NCBI RefSeq assembly: GCF_000091305.1
Contig: NC_013929.1
Span: 6,448,001-6,512,000, forward strand
Length of the DNA stretch: 64,000 nucleotides
Reading direction: 5' to 3'
Origin: Streptomyces scabiei 87.22
Lineage (GTDB): Bacteria; Actinomycetota; Actinomycetes; Streptomycetales; Streptomycetaceae
The translations under genes and the position numbers were made by a program. The notes below the pieces were generated by a model. That model saw only the letters and a program-made list of their open reading frames with translations. It was not told the origin of the DNA and did no database searches. Below, in pieces: positions 25,257 to 32,024 of the stretch (positions are counted from its first letter, which is position 1; every line of letters begins with the position of its first letter).

Positions 25257-25636
25257 TGTTACGGGGAGAAGGCGATTCGGTGACGTTCTGGCCAACGGGA
25301 CAACCCTCGTGACCCAAGCCCCTCTCCCGTGTCCCGATTCGCGGGCGAACCCCAATTGACGTGGGAATTCAGGCGTGCTGGGCGCGCGCGACGCGGGCCG
25401 GCCGCCCGCCCGCCCCTCGGCCGGTCCCCGGGCCGGTCCGCCCGAGTGCGCGGCGCGCTCTATGCCTTCTCCCGGCTGTCACCGATGCTGGTGGGGAACG
25501 CGAGGGCGGACCGGGGGCGAGTGGGGGTGGACCAGTGGACGAGCCGTGGACCGGCTCCGCGTCGCGTGGTGGACGTGGTGCCCGTGTGTCCTGCCGCGAG
25601 CAACCTCACGGGGCGGCCGGCGGTCTTCCCAGGGGT

Positions 25637-25895
25637 GATCCCGCGTGTGATCCGGGATCCCGCCCGTGGTCGCCGGGATCCCGCTCGTGATCCCGGAAAC
25701 CGTGTGCGTGATCCTTGATCGTGCCCGTGATCCTCGATCGCGTGTGCGTGATGCTCGATCGCGTGCTCGTGGTCTTCGGTCCCGTGTGCGTGATGCTCGA
25801 TCGCGTGCTCGTGGTCTTCGGTCCCGTGTGCGTGATGCTCGATCGCGTGCCCGCGGTCGTCGGTCCCGCGCCCGTGATCCCGGATCGTGTGCGCG
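25637..25895. repeat. 42-bp tandem repeat array in a GATC-rich tract
   Basis: Three copies of a 42-bp unit lie at 25742-25783, 25784-25825 and 25826-25867; the first two are identical and the third differs at five bases. Each contains GTGATGCTCGATCGCGTG. Degenerate half units with GATC spaced by a few bases extend on both sides. No convincing gene covers 25140-26000, although the array is open in more than one frame. Confidence 0.85.
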
Positions 25896-26000
25896 GTCCC
25901 GCCCGCCGGGAACGGTCCACCCGCCCCCACAAGCCACCGGAAAGCCATGCTGCACACCGAGAAAAGACCCGGCCCCGCGAACGAGACGACGGCCGGGTAA

Positions 26001-27380
26001 TTGATATCCCAGGTCTCGCGGGTGGTCCCGCGAATAAGAAGCGTGCTGTCGTCCGTCGAGTGGCGCCGGCCGAGGGTGATTCTGTGGGCCGTGGCGGGTG
26101 TCGCGACCCTCGGATTCATCCTTGCGCTGGAGATCGCCTCACGTGGCTACGGGCTGCCGGGTCCGATCACCAACCAGGCACGCGAGGTGATCTTCGCCCC
26201 CAAGTCGGGGCCGCTGCTGTACGCCAGCATGGCGTTGACGATGGTCGTGCTCACCTGGCGGCAACGGTTCATCGCGGCCGGTGTCGCGATCGGGATCGAC
26301 GTCGTCTTCTTCCTGGTGCGCTGGGCCCTCGACGCGAAGATGATGTTCGGCAACGGCGCGCTGTGGGTGCTGCTGGGCTGCGCGGTCATCGCCCTCACCC
26401 GCCGCACCGGCCGTGAACGGGCGCTGCTGCTGAAGGGCGTCGGGCTGGGCCTGCTGCTGGTGACCGGCCGCAAGACCGGGGACGCCTGGCTGCTGATCAC
26501 CTCCAAGACCCGCCCGACGGTGCTCGATCCGTACCTGGCGACCGCCGACCACGCGCTGGGCAACCCGTCGTGGCTGGTGGGCCGGCTGGTCCGGGCCACC
26601 GGCCCGGTCGGCACCCACCTCCTCGACTGGGTCTACATCCAGCTCGCGGTGGCCGCGGTCGCCGTCGCGCTCTACCAGTTGCGCCACGTGGCCGCCGAGC
26701 GCCGCTTCCCGCGCCACCACCTGGTGCGCACGTTCCTGGTGATCGGCCTCCTCGGGCCGGGCATCTACATGATCTTCCCGGTCGTCGGGCCGGTCTTCGC
26801 CTACGGTCCCGGCGCGTTCGGCACCGGCGGCGGGCCGTGGGCGCTCGCCCACCTGTGGCCCGACATTCCGCCACCGGTCGGGGTCCCGCACGCGATGCCG
26901 TACGACGACCTCACCCCGCGCAACTGCATGCCCAGTCTGCACACGGCGTGGGCCACGGCGATCTTCATCCACTCCCGCGGCGGCCCGCGCCTCCTGCGCC
27001 ACGCGGGCACCTTCTGGCTGATCGCCACGCTCACCGCGACGCTGGGCTTCGGCTACCACTACGGCGTGGATCTCATCGCCGGTGTCGTCTTCACGCTCAC
27101 CATCGAGGCGGCCCTGCGCACGGCCGACCGCGGCTGGGACCGGTCGGGCGTGTGGCTGGTCGTCCACGGCACGACCGTGTTCGCCGCGCTGCTGCTGGCC
27201 TACCGGTTCCTGTCGCTGGAGATGGCCCGTTACCCGTGGGTGTTCGGACCCCTCCTCCTGCTGCTGATGGCCTCGGTCGGCTACGGCTACCTGCGCAACG
27301 AAAGACGATGGGCCGGACAGTCCGCGCCGGCACGCCGGCCGGAGCCTTCGACGGAGCGGCAGCACGAACTGGTCGGCTGA
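26001..27380 (+). CDS. PAP2-superfamily membrane phosphatase / phosphatidyltransferase-like
   Basis: Up to 459 residues with about ten membrane segments. The PAP2 signature is CMPSLHTAWATAIFIHSR followed by TLGFGYHYGVDLIAGV, with the catalytic His residues. This arrangement is of the PAP2_3 type, seen in inositol phosphorylceramide synthase-like proteins, acting on lipid phosphates at the membrane. The start is uncertain: TTG at 26001 or a GTG shortly after, none with a clear ribosome site. The C-terminal tail is Pro/Arg-rich. It stands alone after the 42-bp repeat array. Confidence 0.82.
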   Translation: MISQVSRVVPRIRSVLSSVEWRRPRVILWAVAGVATLGFILALEIASRGYGLPGPITNQAREVIFAPKSGPLLYASMALTMVVLTWRQRFIAAGVAIGIDVVFFLVRWALDAKMMFGNGALWVLLGCAVIALTRRTGRERALLLKGVGLGLLLVTGRKTGDAWLLITSKTRPTVLDPYLATADHALGNPSWLVGRLVRATGPVGTHLLDWVYIQLAVAAVAVALYQLRHVAAERRFPRHHLVRTFLVIGLLGPGIYMIFPVVGPVFAYGPGAFGTGGGPWALAHLWPDIPPPVGVPHAMPYDDLTPRNCMPSLHTAWATAIFIHSRGGPRLLRHAGTFWLIATLTATLGFGYHYGVDLIAGVVFTLTIEAALRTADRGWDRSGVWLVVHGTTVFAALLLAYRFLSLEMARYPWVFGPLLLLLMASVGYGYLRNERRWAGQSAPARRPEPSTERQHELVG

Positions 27381-27714
27381 ACGGCGGCTCCGGGGACCGG
27401 CGTTCGGCGGGCGCCGCGTGGGCCGGGCGGGCCGGGAGACCGACTCGGCCCGTGCCACGACGCCTCGTCGCGTGCGACGAAGCCCCGGCCGGTGCGGCGG
27501 CGGCTCGTCCCGCGCGATGACGGCCCGCCCGCCCCGCGACGACGGCTCGCCGGAGCCCGCGCGACCGCGGTGGGTGACGAGGCGGCGCTCCGGGGCCGTG
27601 CCCAGGGCGCCCCACCGGGCCGTCCGGCCCCCGGCAGCCCTTACGACGCGACGCCTGCCGACGCGTACGCATACCCGTCCGCGCACGAGATCTTGTCCGG
27701 TTTCCGATCCCGGA
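27381..27714. other. Non-coding interval, nothing recognised
   Basis: 334 bp of very G+C-rich sequence between two genes. Open frames here have arginine/proline shadow composition and no match to a family. No repeat or promoter stands out. Confidence 0.6.
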
Positions 27715-27739
27715 GGGTCCCGCGGCAGCCGCGGGACCC
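27715..27739 (-). terminator. Perfect hairpin after the DUF4180 gene
   Basis: GGGTCCCGCGGC and GCCGCGGGACCC form a 12-bp perfect stem around a single base, 18 bp past the stop at 27758. Confidence 0.7.
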
Positions 27740-27757
27740 GGCCCGTGCCGGGGTCCT

Positions 27758-28123
27758 TCAGCCCCGCAGGCGGTCGCGCAGTTCGTCGAGGTCGGTCAGG
27801 AACCACGTCTGACGGCCGCGGTTGCACTCACGGACGAAGTCCCGCAGGGACGAACTGGCCTCCGTGTGGCGGGAGATGTCGCCGATCACGGCAAGGCGGA
27901 CGCCGTACTGGACGAACTTCTGGACGATGTCGCCGGCGACGCGCGTACGCAGCTCGAAGAACGCCTCGTCGAACCGCTCGACGGGGACGACGACCCAGCC
28001 GGCGCCCTGGTACCCGGCGTCGCCGATGAGATCCAGGGCGTCGCTCTCGCGGGCGATCCTCCCGCCCTCGGCGGCGCACATCAGCACGGGCACGTCGTGG
28101 ATCGTCTCCAGGGTGGTCGTCAT
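27758..28123 (-). CDS. DUF4180 family protein
   Basis: 121-residue cytoplasmic protein of the DUF4180 family. The conserved pieces are VPVLMCAAEGGRIARESDAL, GAGWVVVPVERFDEAFFELR, AGDIVQKFVQYGVRLAVIGD and the C-terminal WFLTDLDELRDRL. The family's function is unknown. The start at MTTTLETIHDV (ATG at 28123) is chosen because the upstream in-frame extension has no family character. A perfect hairpin follows the stop. It is divergent from the serine hydrolase gene. Confidence 0.85.
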   Translation of the reverse strand: MTTTLETIHDVPVLMCAAEGGRIARESDALDLIGDAGYQGAGWVVVPVERFDEAFFELRTRVAGDIVQKFVQYGVRLAVIGDISRHTEASSSLRDFVRECNRGRQTWFLTDLDELRDRLRG

Positions 28124-28207
28124 GACACCGACCCTAGGGGCCGACGGCGGAGCGGGGGCGCGATTCAGAAACGAACTGACGTACAACTATCGTGCATTCT
28201 CGCGAGT

Positions 28208-28244
28208 CGACTGTGGTGAACCCGCCCTTGGCGGGTTCCAGTCG
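28208..28244 (+). promoter_or_regulatory. Structured 5' leader hairpin of the serine hydrolase gene
   Basis: CGACTG (28208-28213) pairs with CAGTCG (28239-28244), and inside it GAACCCGCC pairs with GGCGGGTTC around loop CTT: 15 bp of perfect pairing with one 4-base bulge (TGGT). It ends 24 bp before the ATG, just upstream of the ribosome site. It may be an attenuator or RNA switch; no known class was recognised. Confidence 0.55.
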
Positions 28245-28268
28245 CTCATAGGGGATGGGAAAAGGTAG

Positions 28269-29246
28269 ATGACTCACCGGATATCGGGGGTATCCCGGGT
28301 GTCGCGTACGTCCAGGAGTGCGCGTGTGGTTGCTGCGGGGATCGGCGCCGGGATGATCGTGTCCTCGGCGGCCGTGGCGTTCGCGCCGGCGGCCGGCGCG
28401 GCGCCGACACCGCAGGTCAGTTGTACGTCGAAGCAGGCCGGGCTGGCCGACAAGCTGCAGAAGGACATCACCGCCGCGCTGGCGAAGCGGAAGGGGACGG
28501 TGGCCGTCGGACTGTCGGAGCGGACCACCGGCACCACCTGCACGCTGCGCGGGGACACCGCCTTCGACTCGGCCAGCGTCGTGAAGGTGACGGTGCTCGC
28601 CGCGCTGCTGTTCGACGCGAAGAAGACGAACCGCTATCTCACCGACCGTGAGACCAAGCTCGCCACCGCCATGATCACGCAGTCGGACAACGCCTCCACC
28701 AGCACCCTGTGGAAGCAGCTCGGCCTGAAGAAGATCAAGGCGTTCCTGACCGCCGCCCAGATGACCCAGACCAAGCCGGGCGCGGACAACTACTGGGGCC
28801 TCACCCAGATCACCGTCCGGGACGAGCAGCGCCTCCTCGCGCTGCTCACCGCGAAGAACACCGTGCTGAGCGACAACGCCCGCGCGTACGTCCTCAAGCT
28901 CATGAACAAGGTCGTCGCCTCGCAGCGCTGGGGCACCCCCGCCGGGGCCCCCTCCACCGTGAAGGTGCACGTCAAGAACGGGTGGCTGTCCCGTGCCACG
29001 CACGGCTGGCGCGTGCACAGCGTCGGCACGTTCACCGGCGGCGGGCGGGACTACACGATCACCGTCCTCACCCACGGCAACGCGGACATGCAGTACGGCG
29101 TCAACACCATCCAGGGCGTCGCCAAGGTGATCCACAAGGATCTCGTGCCCGTCGCCAAGAGCGCCTCGGGTGCGCCGAGCGTGCACCGCTACGTGCCCAC
29201 CGACCGGCCCCAGGAGGCGACCGTCCCGGTGCCCGAGAACGGGTGA
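28269..29246 (+). CDS. Secreted serine hydrolase, class A beta-lactamase/PBP-like
   Basis: 325 residues with an N-terminal signal peptide ending near AAGAAPTPQV. It has the penicilloyl serine transferase motifs: SVVK (Ser103-Lys106), SDN (139-141) and KNG (236-238) in place of KTG. The ExxLN motif with the deacylating Glu of true class A enzymes is not evident, so it is more likely a peptidoglycan or ester hydrolase than a resistance enzyme. GGGAAAAGGTAG precedes the ATG. A structured leader lies upstream and a 13-bp hairpin downstream, so the gene is monocistronic. Confidence 0.82.
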   Translation: MTHRISGVSRVSRTSRSARVVAAGIGAGMIVSSAAVAFAPAAGAAPTPQVSCTSKQAGLADKLQKDITAALAKRKGTVAVGLSERTTGTTCTLRGDTAFDSASVVKVTVLAALLFDAKKTNRYLTDRETKLATAMITQSDNASTSTLWKQLGLKKIKAFLTAAQMTQTKPGADNYWGLTQITVRDEQRLLALLTAKNTVLSDNARAYVLKLMNKVVASQRWGTPAGAPSTVKVHVKNGWLSRATHGWRVHSVGTFTGGGRDYTITVLTHGNADMQYGVNTIQGVAKVIHKDLVPVAKSASGAPSVHRYVPTDRPQEATVPVPENG

Positions 29247-29289
29247 CGCGGCAGTCGTCATCCGGACGTCCACGACGAGACCGTCCGCG

Positions 29290-29325
29290 GATCACCGGCG
29301 TCGCCCCACCGTGACGCCGGTGATC
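29290..29325 (+). terminator. Terminator-like inverted repeat after the serine hydrolase gene
   Basis: GATCACCGGCGTC and GACGCCGGTGATC are perfect 13-bp arms with a 10-base spacer. The same sequence also makes a direct repeat, CGGCGTCRCCCCACCGTGAC plus GCC, at 29296-29318 and 29325-29347. Confidence 0.7.
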
Positions 29326-29347
29326 GGCGTCACCCCACCGTGACGCC

Positions 29348-29620
29348 GTGTCTCCCGGCAGCCTCGTCGCGTCCTTGACCGCGATTCCGGCGGCGGCCAC
29401 CACCCGGCCGCCGCCGGACCCGTCCCCGCCGACTCGCCGCGCGCTCACGGCTGTTCGCCGTCCGTGTCGATCCAGGCGTACTCCGACGCTCTCGACAAGG
29501 CGACGTACGAGGACACCTACGTCGGCAACCTCTCCGGTCTCGCCGTCGACCGCGACGGCGCCCGGCTCGTCACCTCCGAGACCGAACCGTCGATCCGGCG
29601 GTACGACCGCCGGATGTGCG
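29348..29620 (+). pseudogene. Remnant of a secreted esterase/phytase-like protein
   Basis: A short frame from about 29440 reads CSPSVSIQAYSDALDKATYE then VGNLSGLAVDRDGARLV, which resembles the start of the mature esterase-like phytase family of Streptomyces. A signal-peptide-like stretch (GSLVASLTAIPAAATT) lies just upstream but in a different frame, and similarity ends after about 55 residues. This looks like a frameshifted and truncated gene. Family recognition is from memory of short motifs. Confidence 0.45.
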
Positions 29621-29734
29621 CTGCACCGGCGTTGCCAGGAGTCATGGTCCAGGAGCGGCGGCCTGGCGCAGTCGCAGTCGGACGGTCGCCCACCGGCCGA
29701 CCGCATACGCCTGCCGGCGCTCTCCGCCCCAGCG

Positions 29735-30382
29735 TCAGCGCCCCGTCTCGTCGCGGCGGCAGTGCAGGAAGAGATGGGGCTCGGGCCCGGCTTCGGGGTG
29801 GTCCGGGGTGAAGACGGCGCTGTGCCGGGACAGCACCGTCAGCCCCGCCGCCTCCGCCATGCCGGCGAAGTCCTCCTCGGCGAAGCTCGTCGCGCGGACC
29901 GCCCGGCCCATGAAGACCAGCTCGACGTCCTCCACGTCCCCGGGCACGGTGGCCAGCACCAGATGCCCGCCGGGCCTCAGGGCCAGGGCCAGCCGCCGTG
30001 TCAGAGCCGACTGCTCGGCGCGGGTCATCTGCAGCAGCGAGAAGAACGCGCACACGCCGTCGAACGATTCCGTCTCCAGCGGGAGCTCCCTGATGTCGCC
30101 GCAGCGGAACTCCGCCTCGGGGACCTGACGTGCGGCGAGTTCGACCATGACGGGGGAGACGTCGACGCCCAGCACCGAGTGCCCTGCCGCGATGAGCGCG
30201 GCCGCGGTGGGCCGCCCGGTGCCGCTCCCCACGTCCAGCGTCCGCGCGGCGGGCGGCAGCCGCTCGATCAGCCACTCCAGCGCGGACAGATGCGCGGGGG
30301 CATGGGCGAACGCCTTCTCGTAGACGAGGCCCAGCGCGTCGAACAGCGCTGCGGCGGGGGGCTGTTGGTCCTGGTGCCTCAT
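29735..30382 (-). CDS. Class I SAM-dependent methyltransferase
   Basis: 215 residues with a Rossmann methyltransferase fold. Motif I is RTLDVGSGTGRPTAAALI, the acidic end of strand 2 is VLGVDVSPVMVELA, and RCGDIRELPLETESFDGVCA gives motifs II/III. ALALRPGGHLVLATVPG is the post-motif. The ATG at 30382 has AAGGA about eight bases upstream. The substrate is unknown. It is divergent from the STAS/NTPase unit, and the 190-bp gap between them must hold both promoters. Confidence 0.87.
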   Translation of the reverse strand: MRHQDQQPPAAALFDALGLVYEKAFAHAPAHLSALEWLIERLPPAARTLDVGSGTGRPTAAALIAAGHSVLGVDVSPVMVELAARQVPEAEFRCGDIRELPLETESFDGVCAFFSLLQMTRAEQSALTRRLALALRPGGHLVLATVPGDVEDVELVFMGRAVRATSFAEEDFAGMAEAAGLTVLSRHSAVFTPDHPEAGPEPHLFLHCRRDETGR

Positions 30383-30484
30383 GTCGGTGTCCTTCGCTCG
30401 CCGGCCCGCATCGTCGCACCCGACGGACGCGTGCCACAACGGCGGCCCGCTGCGCGTCCCGGCGGTTCGGGTTTGGAGGGGAGA

Positions 30485-30556
30485 ATGAGAGCCGTACTCA
30501 CGCGCCAGGTCCAGGGGAGGGCCAGGTCCGTGGTGCTCACGGCGCTCGGCGCCTGA
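30485..30556 (+). CDS. Possible 23-residue leader peptide upstream of the STAS/NTPase unit
   Basis: An ATG frame encoding MRAVLTRQVQGRARSVVLTA then LGA, preceded by GGAGGGGAG with good spacing and ending 18 bp before the next gene. It is basic with a hydrophobic end. No family is recognised; it could be chance. Confidence 0.3.
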   Translation: MRAVLTRQVQGRARSVVLTALGA

Positions 30557-30574
30557 TCCGACAAGGGGGCAGGG

Positions 30575-31138
30575 ATGGACGAGGCTGTGCTGACGGCGCT
30601 GGTCGCCGCCGGGGCCGCGATCGGCGGCGGAGCGCTCACGGGGGTGTTCACGCTCGCCGCCGCCAAACGCCAGGCCCAGGCCGCCTGGGCGGCGGGCGAG
30701 CGCCAGGCGGCCGCCGCCTGGGAAGCCGGCCGCCAACAAGCGGCCGCCGCCTGGGACGCCGGACAACTCCAGGCCACGGCCCAGCTCGACGTCGCCCGCC
30801 GGACCCTCACCGAGCAGACGCTCGCGGGGCAGCGGGCGGTGCGGCGAGCCGCATACGTGACGTACCTGAGCCGCACGGACAGTGCCCAACAGGCGCTCAC
30901 GGCTTGGCAGAGCGCGATCGGCACGGCGAACGAGGCGCAGCGTCGACGGGAGTACGACGCCGCCATGGGCGCGGTCGGGGAAGCGCTCAATGTCGTGCGG
31001 CTGGAAGGGCCGGACGGTGTGACAGCGGCGGCGGAGACCCTGCGGGGCTCACTCGCCGCCACGGCTCCCGGAACCCCGCCCTCCATGGCACAGGAAGCCT
31101 TCCTGACCGCTGCCCGCGCGGCGCTCACCCCTGTGTAG
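30575..31138 (+). CDS. Membrane-anchored alanine/glutamine-rich repeat protein
   Basis: 187 residues, no known family. The N terminus has one hydrophobic segment (LTALVAAGAAIGGGALTGVF), followed by three 11-residue repeats of the form AAWxAGxxQAA (about residues 32-66). These predict a continuous helix or coiled coil, then an amphipathic helical domain to the end. A single anchor with a cytoplasmic helical stalk is the best reading. It heads a compact unit: the double-STAS gene starts 49 bp after its stop and the NTPase gene overlaps that. A role as membrane anchor or sensor for the two is inferred from context. Confidence 0.68.
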   Translation: MDEAVLTALVAAGAAIGGGALTGVFTLAAAKRQAQAAWAAGERQAAAAWEAGRQQAAAAWDAGQLQATAQLDVARRTLTEQTLAGQRAVRRAAYVTYLSRTDSAQQALTAWQSAIGTANEAQRRREYDAAMGAVGEALNVVRLEGPDGVTAAAETLRGSLAATAPGTPPSMAQEAFLTAARAALTPV

Positions 31139-31187
31139 TCGGTGCCGCGCGGATAGGATCCGCAGTGCCGAGGTGACGGAGGGCCAG

Positions 31188-32024
31188 GTGCAACCGAAGG
31201 TGTTGTCGTACACGGACCAGTCCAGCGACATCACTGTCGTGCGGCTGGAAGGCGACGACCAGGGCAGTACGCTCGACATCGACTCTGCACCCGAACTGCG
31301 CGCGGTACTGACGCGGCTGGCCGAAGACGGGCGGCTGATCCTGGTCGTCGACCTGAGCGTGGTCGACGACGTCGACAGCACCGGGCTGGGCGTGCTGGTG
31401 GGAGGCCTGAAACGGGTGCACGTCCAAGGCGGGACGCTGTCCCTGGTCGTGACGAACGATCGGGTGCGTGCCATTCTGTCCAAGACTGGCCTGACGAAGG
31501 TCTTCCGCGTCCACGACAACGTGCCGAGCGCGGTCGCGACGTTGGTCGCCGACTACGCGGAAGAAGGCATCGAGCAGCGCCGGGCAGCCATCGTGGAGCG
31601 GCAGGCCCGTAAGCGGCGCGTACCGGAGAAGGGCGTCCTGGTCTCGGGCGACCACACGTACGAGCATGTCTCCGAAGACATAACGCTGGTGAACGTCATG
31701 AGCAGAGATCCGGGCGGTGAGATAAGCGTCTCCACTGCGCCTACCCTGCGCGAGCTGATCGTGGACCTGATCAACCAGGGACGGTACTTCCTGGTCGTGG
31801 ATCTGACGTCCGTCGAGCTTCTGGACTCGACCGGAGTGGGTGTCCTCGTCGGCGGTCTGAAGCGGATCCGTGCCCACAGCGGCGCGATCGCGCTGGTCGT
31901 GCCGTCCGAGCGAGTGCTCAAGATGTTCCGGATCACCGGACTGACCAAGGTGTTTCCCATCTTCGCCACCGTGGACCCCGCCGTCGAGTTCCTCGGCAGG
32001 GAGGTGCCTGCGGCGCATGTCTGA
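31188..32024 (+). CDS. Protein with two tandem STAS (anti-anti-sigma) domains
   Basis: About 278 residues. Two STAS domains of roughly 110 residues are separated by a basic helical linker (EEGIEQRRAAIVERQARKRR). Each carries the phospho-acceptor region, VDSTGLGVLVGGLKR in the first and LDSTGVGVLVGGLKR in the second, and both retain the Ser/Thr pair, so both may be phosphorylated. Each also ends with TGLTKVF. STAS proteins of this kind bind anti-sigma kinases or act in stressosome-like complexes. The GTG at 31188 has GGAGG five bases upstream; a GTG at 31173 is possible. The stop overlaps the NTPase start by 8 bp. Confidence 0.88.
   Translation: MQPKVLSYTDQSSDITVVRLEGDDQGSTLDIDSAPELRAVLTRLAEDGRLILVVDLSVVDDVDSTGLGVLVGGLKRVHVQGGTLSLVVTNDRVRAILSKTGLTKVFRVHDNVPSAVATLVADYAEEGIEQRRAAIVERQARKRRVPEKGVLVSGDHTYEHVSEDITLVNVMSRDPGGEISVSTAPTLRELIVDLINQGRYFLVVDLTSVELLDSTGVGVLVGGLKRIRAHSGAIALVVPSERVLKMFRITGLTKVFPIFATVDPAVEFLGREVPAAHV

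Noticed and set aside
25742..25867. CRISPR array
   Set aside because: The units are contiguous with no unique spacers and no cas genes are near.
25460..26119. His-rich repeat protein on the minus strand over the 42-bp array
   Set aside because: It overlaps the PAP2 gene start, has no ribosome site, and its repeats simply reflect the DNA repeat, which is also open in other frames.
28208..28268. Known c-di-AMP riboswitch before the serine hydrolase
   Set aside because: A simple hairpin is present but the multi-helix conserved core could not be matched.
28269..29246. Beta-lactamase resistance gene
   Set aside because: SxxK and SDN are present, but KTG is KNG and the deacylating Glu motif is not evident.
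29247..29347. Small gene after the serine hydrolase
   Set aside because: The stretch is made of inverted and direct repeats that look like a terminator.
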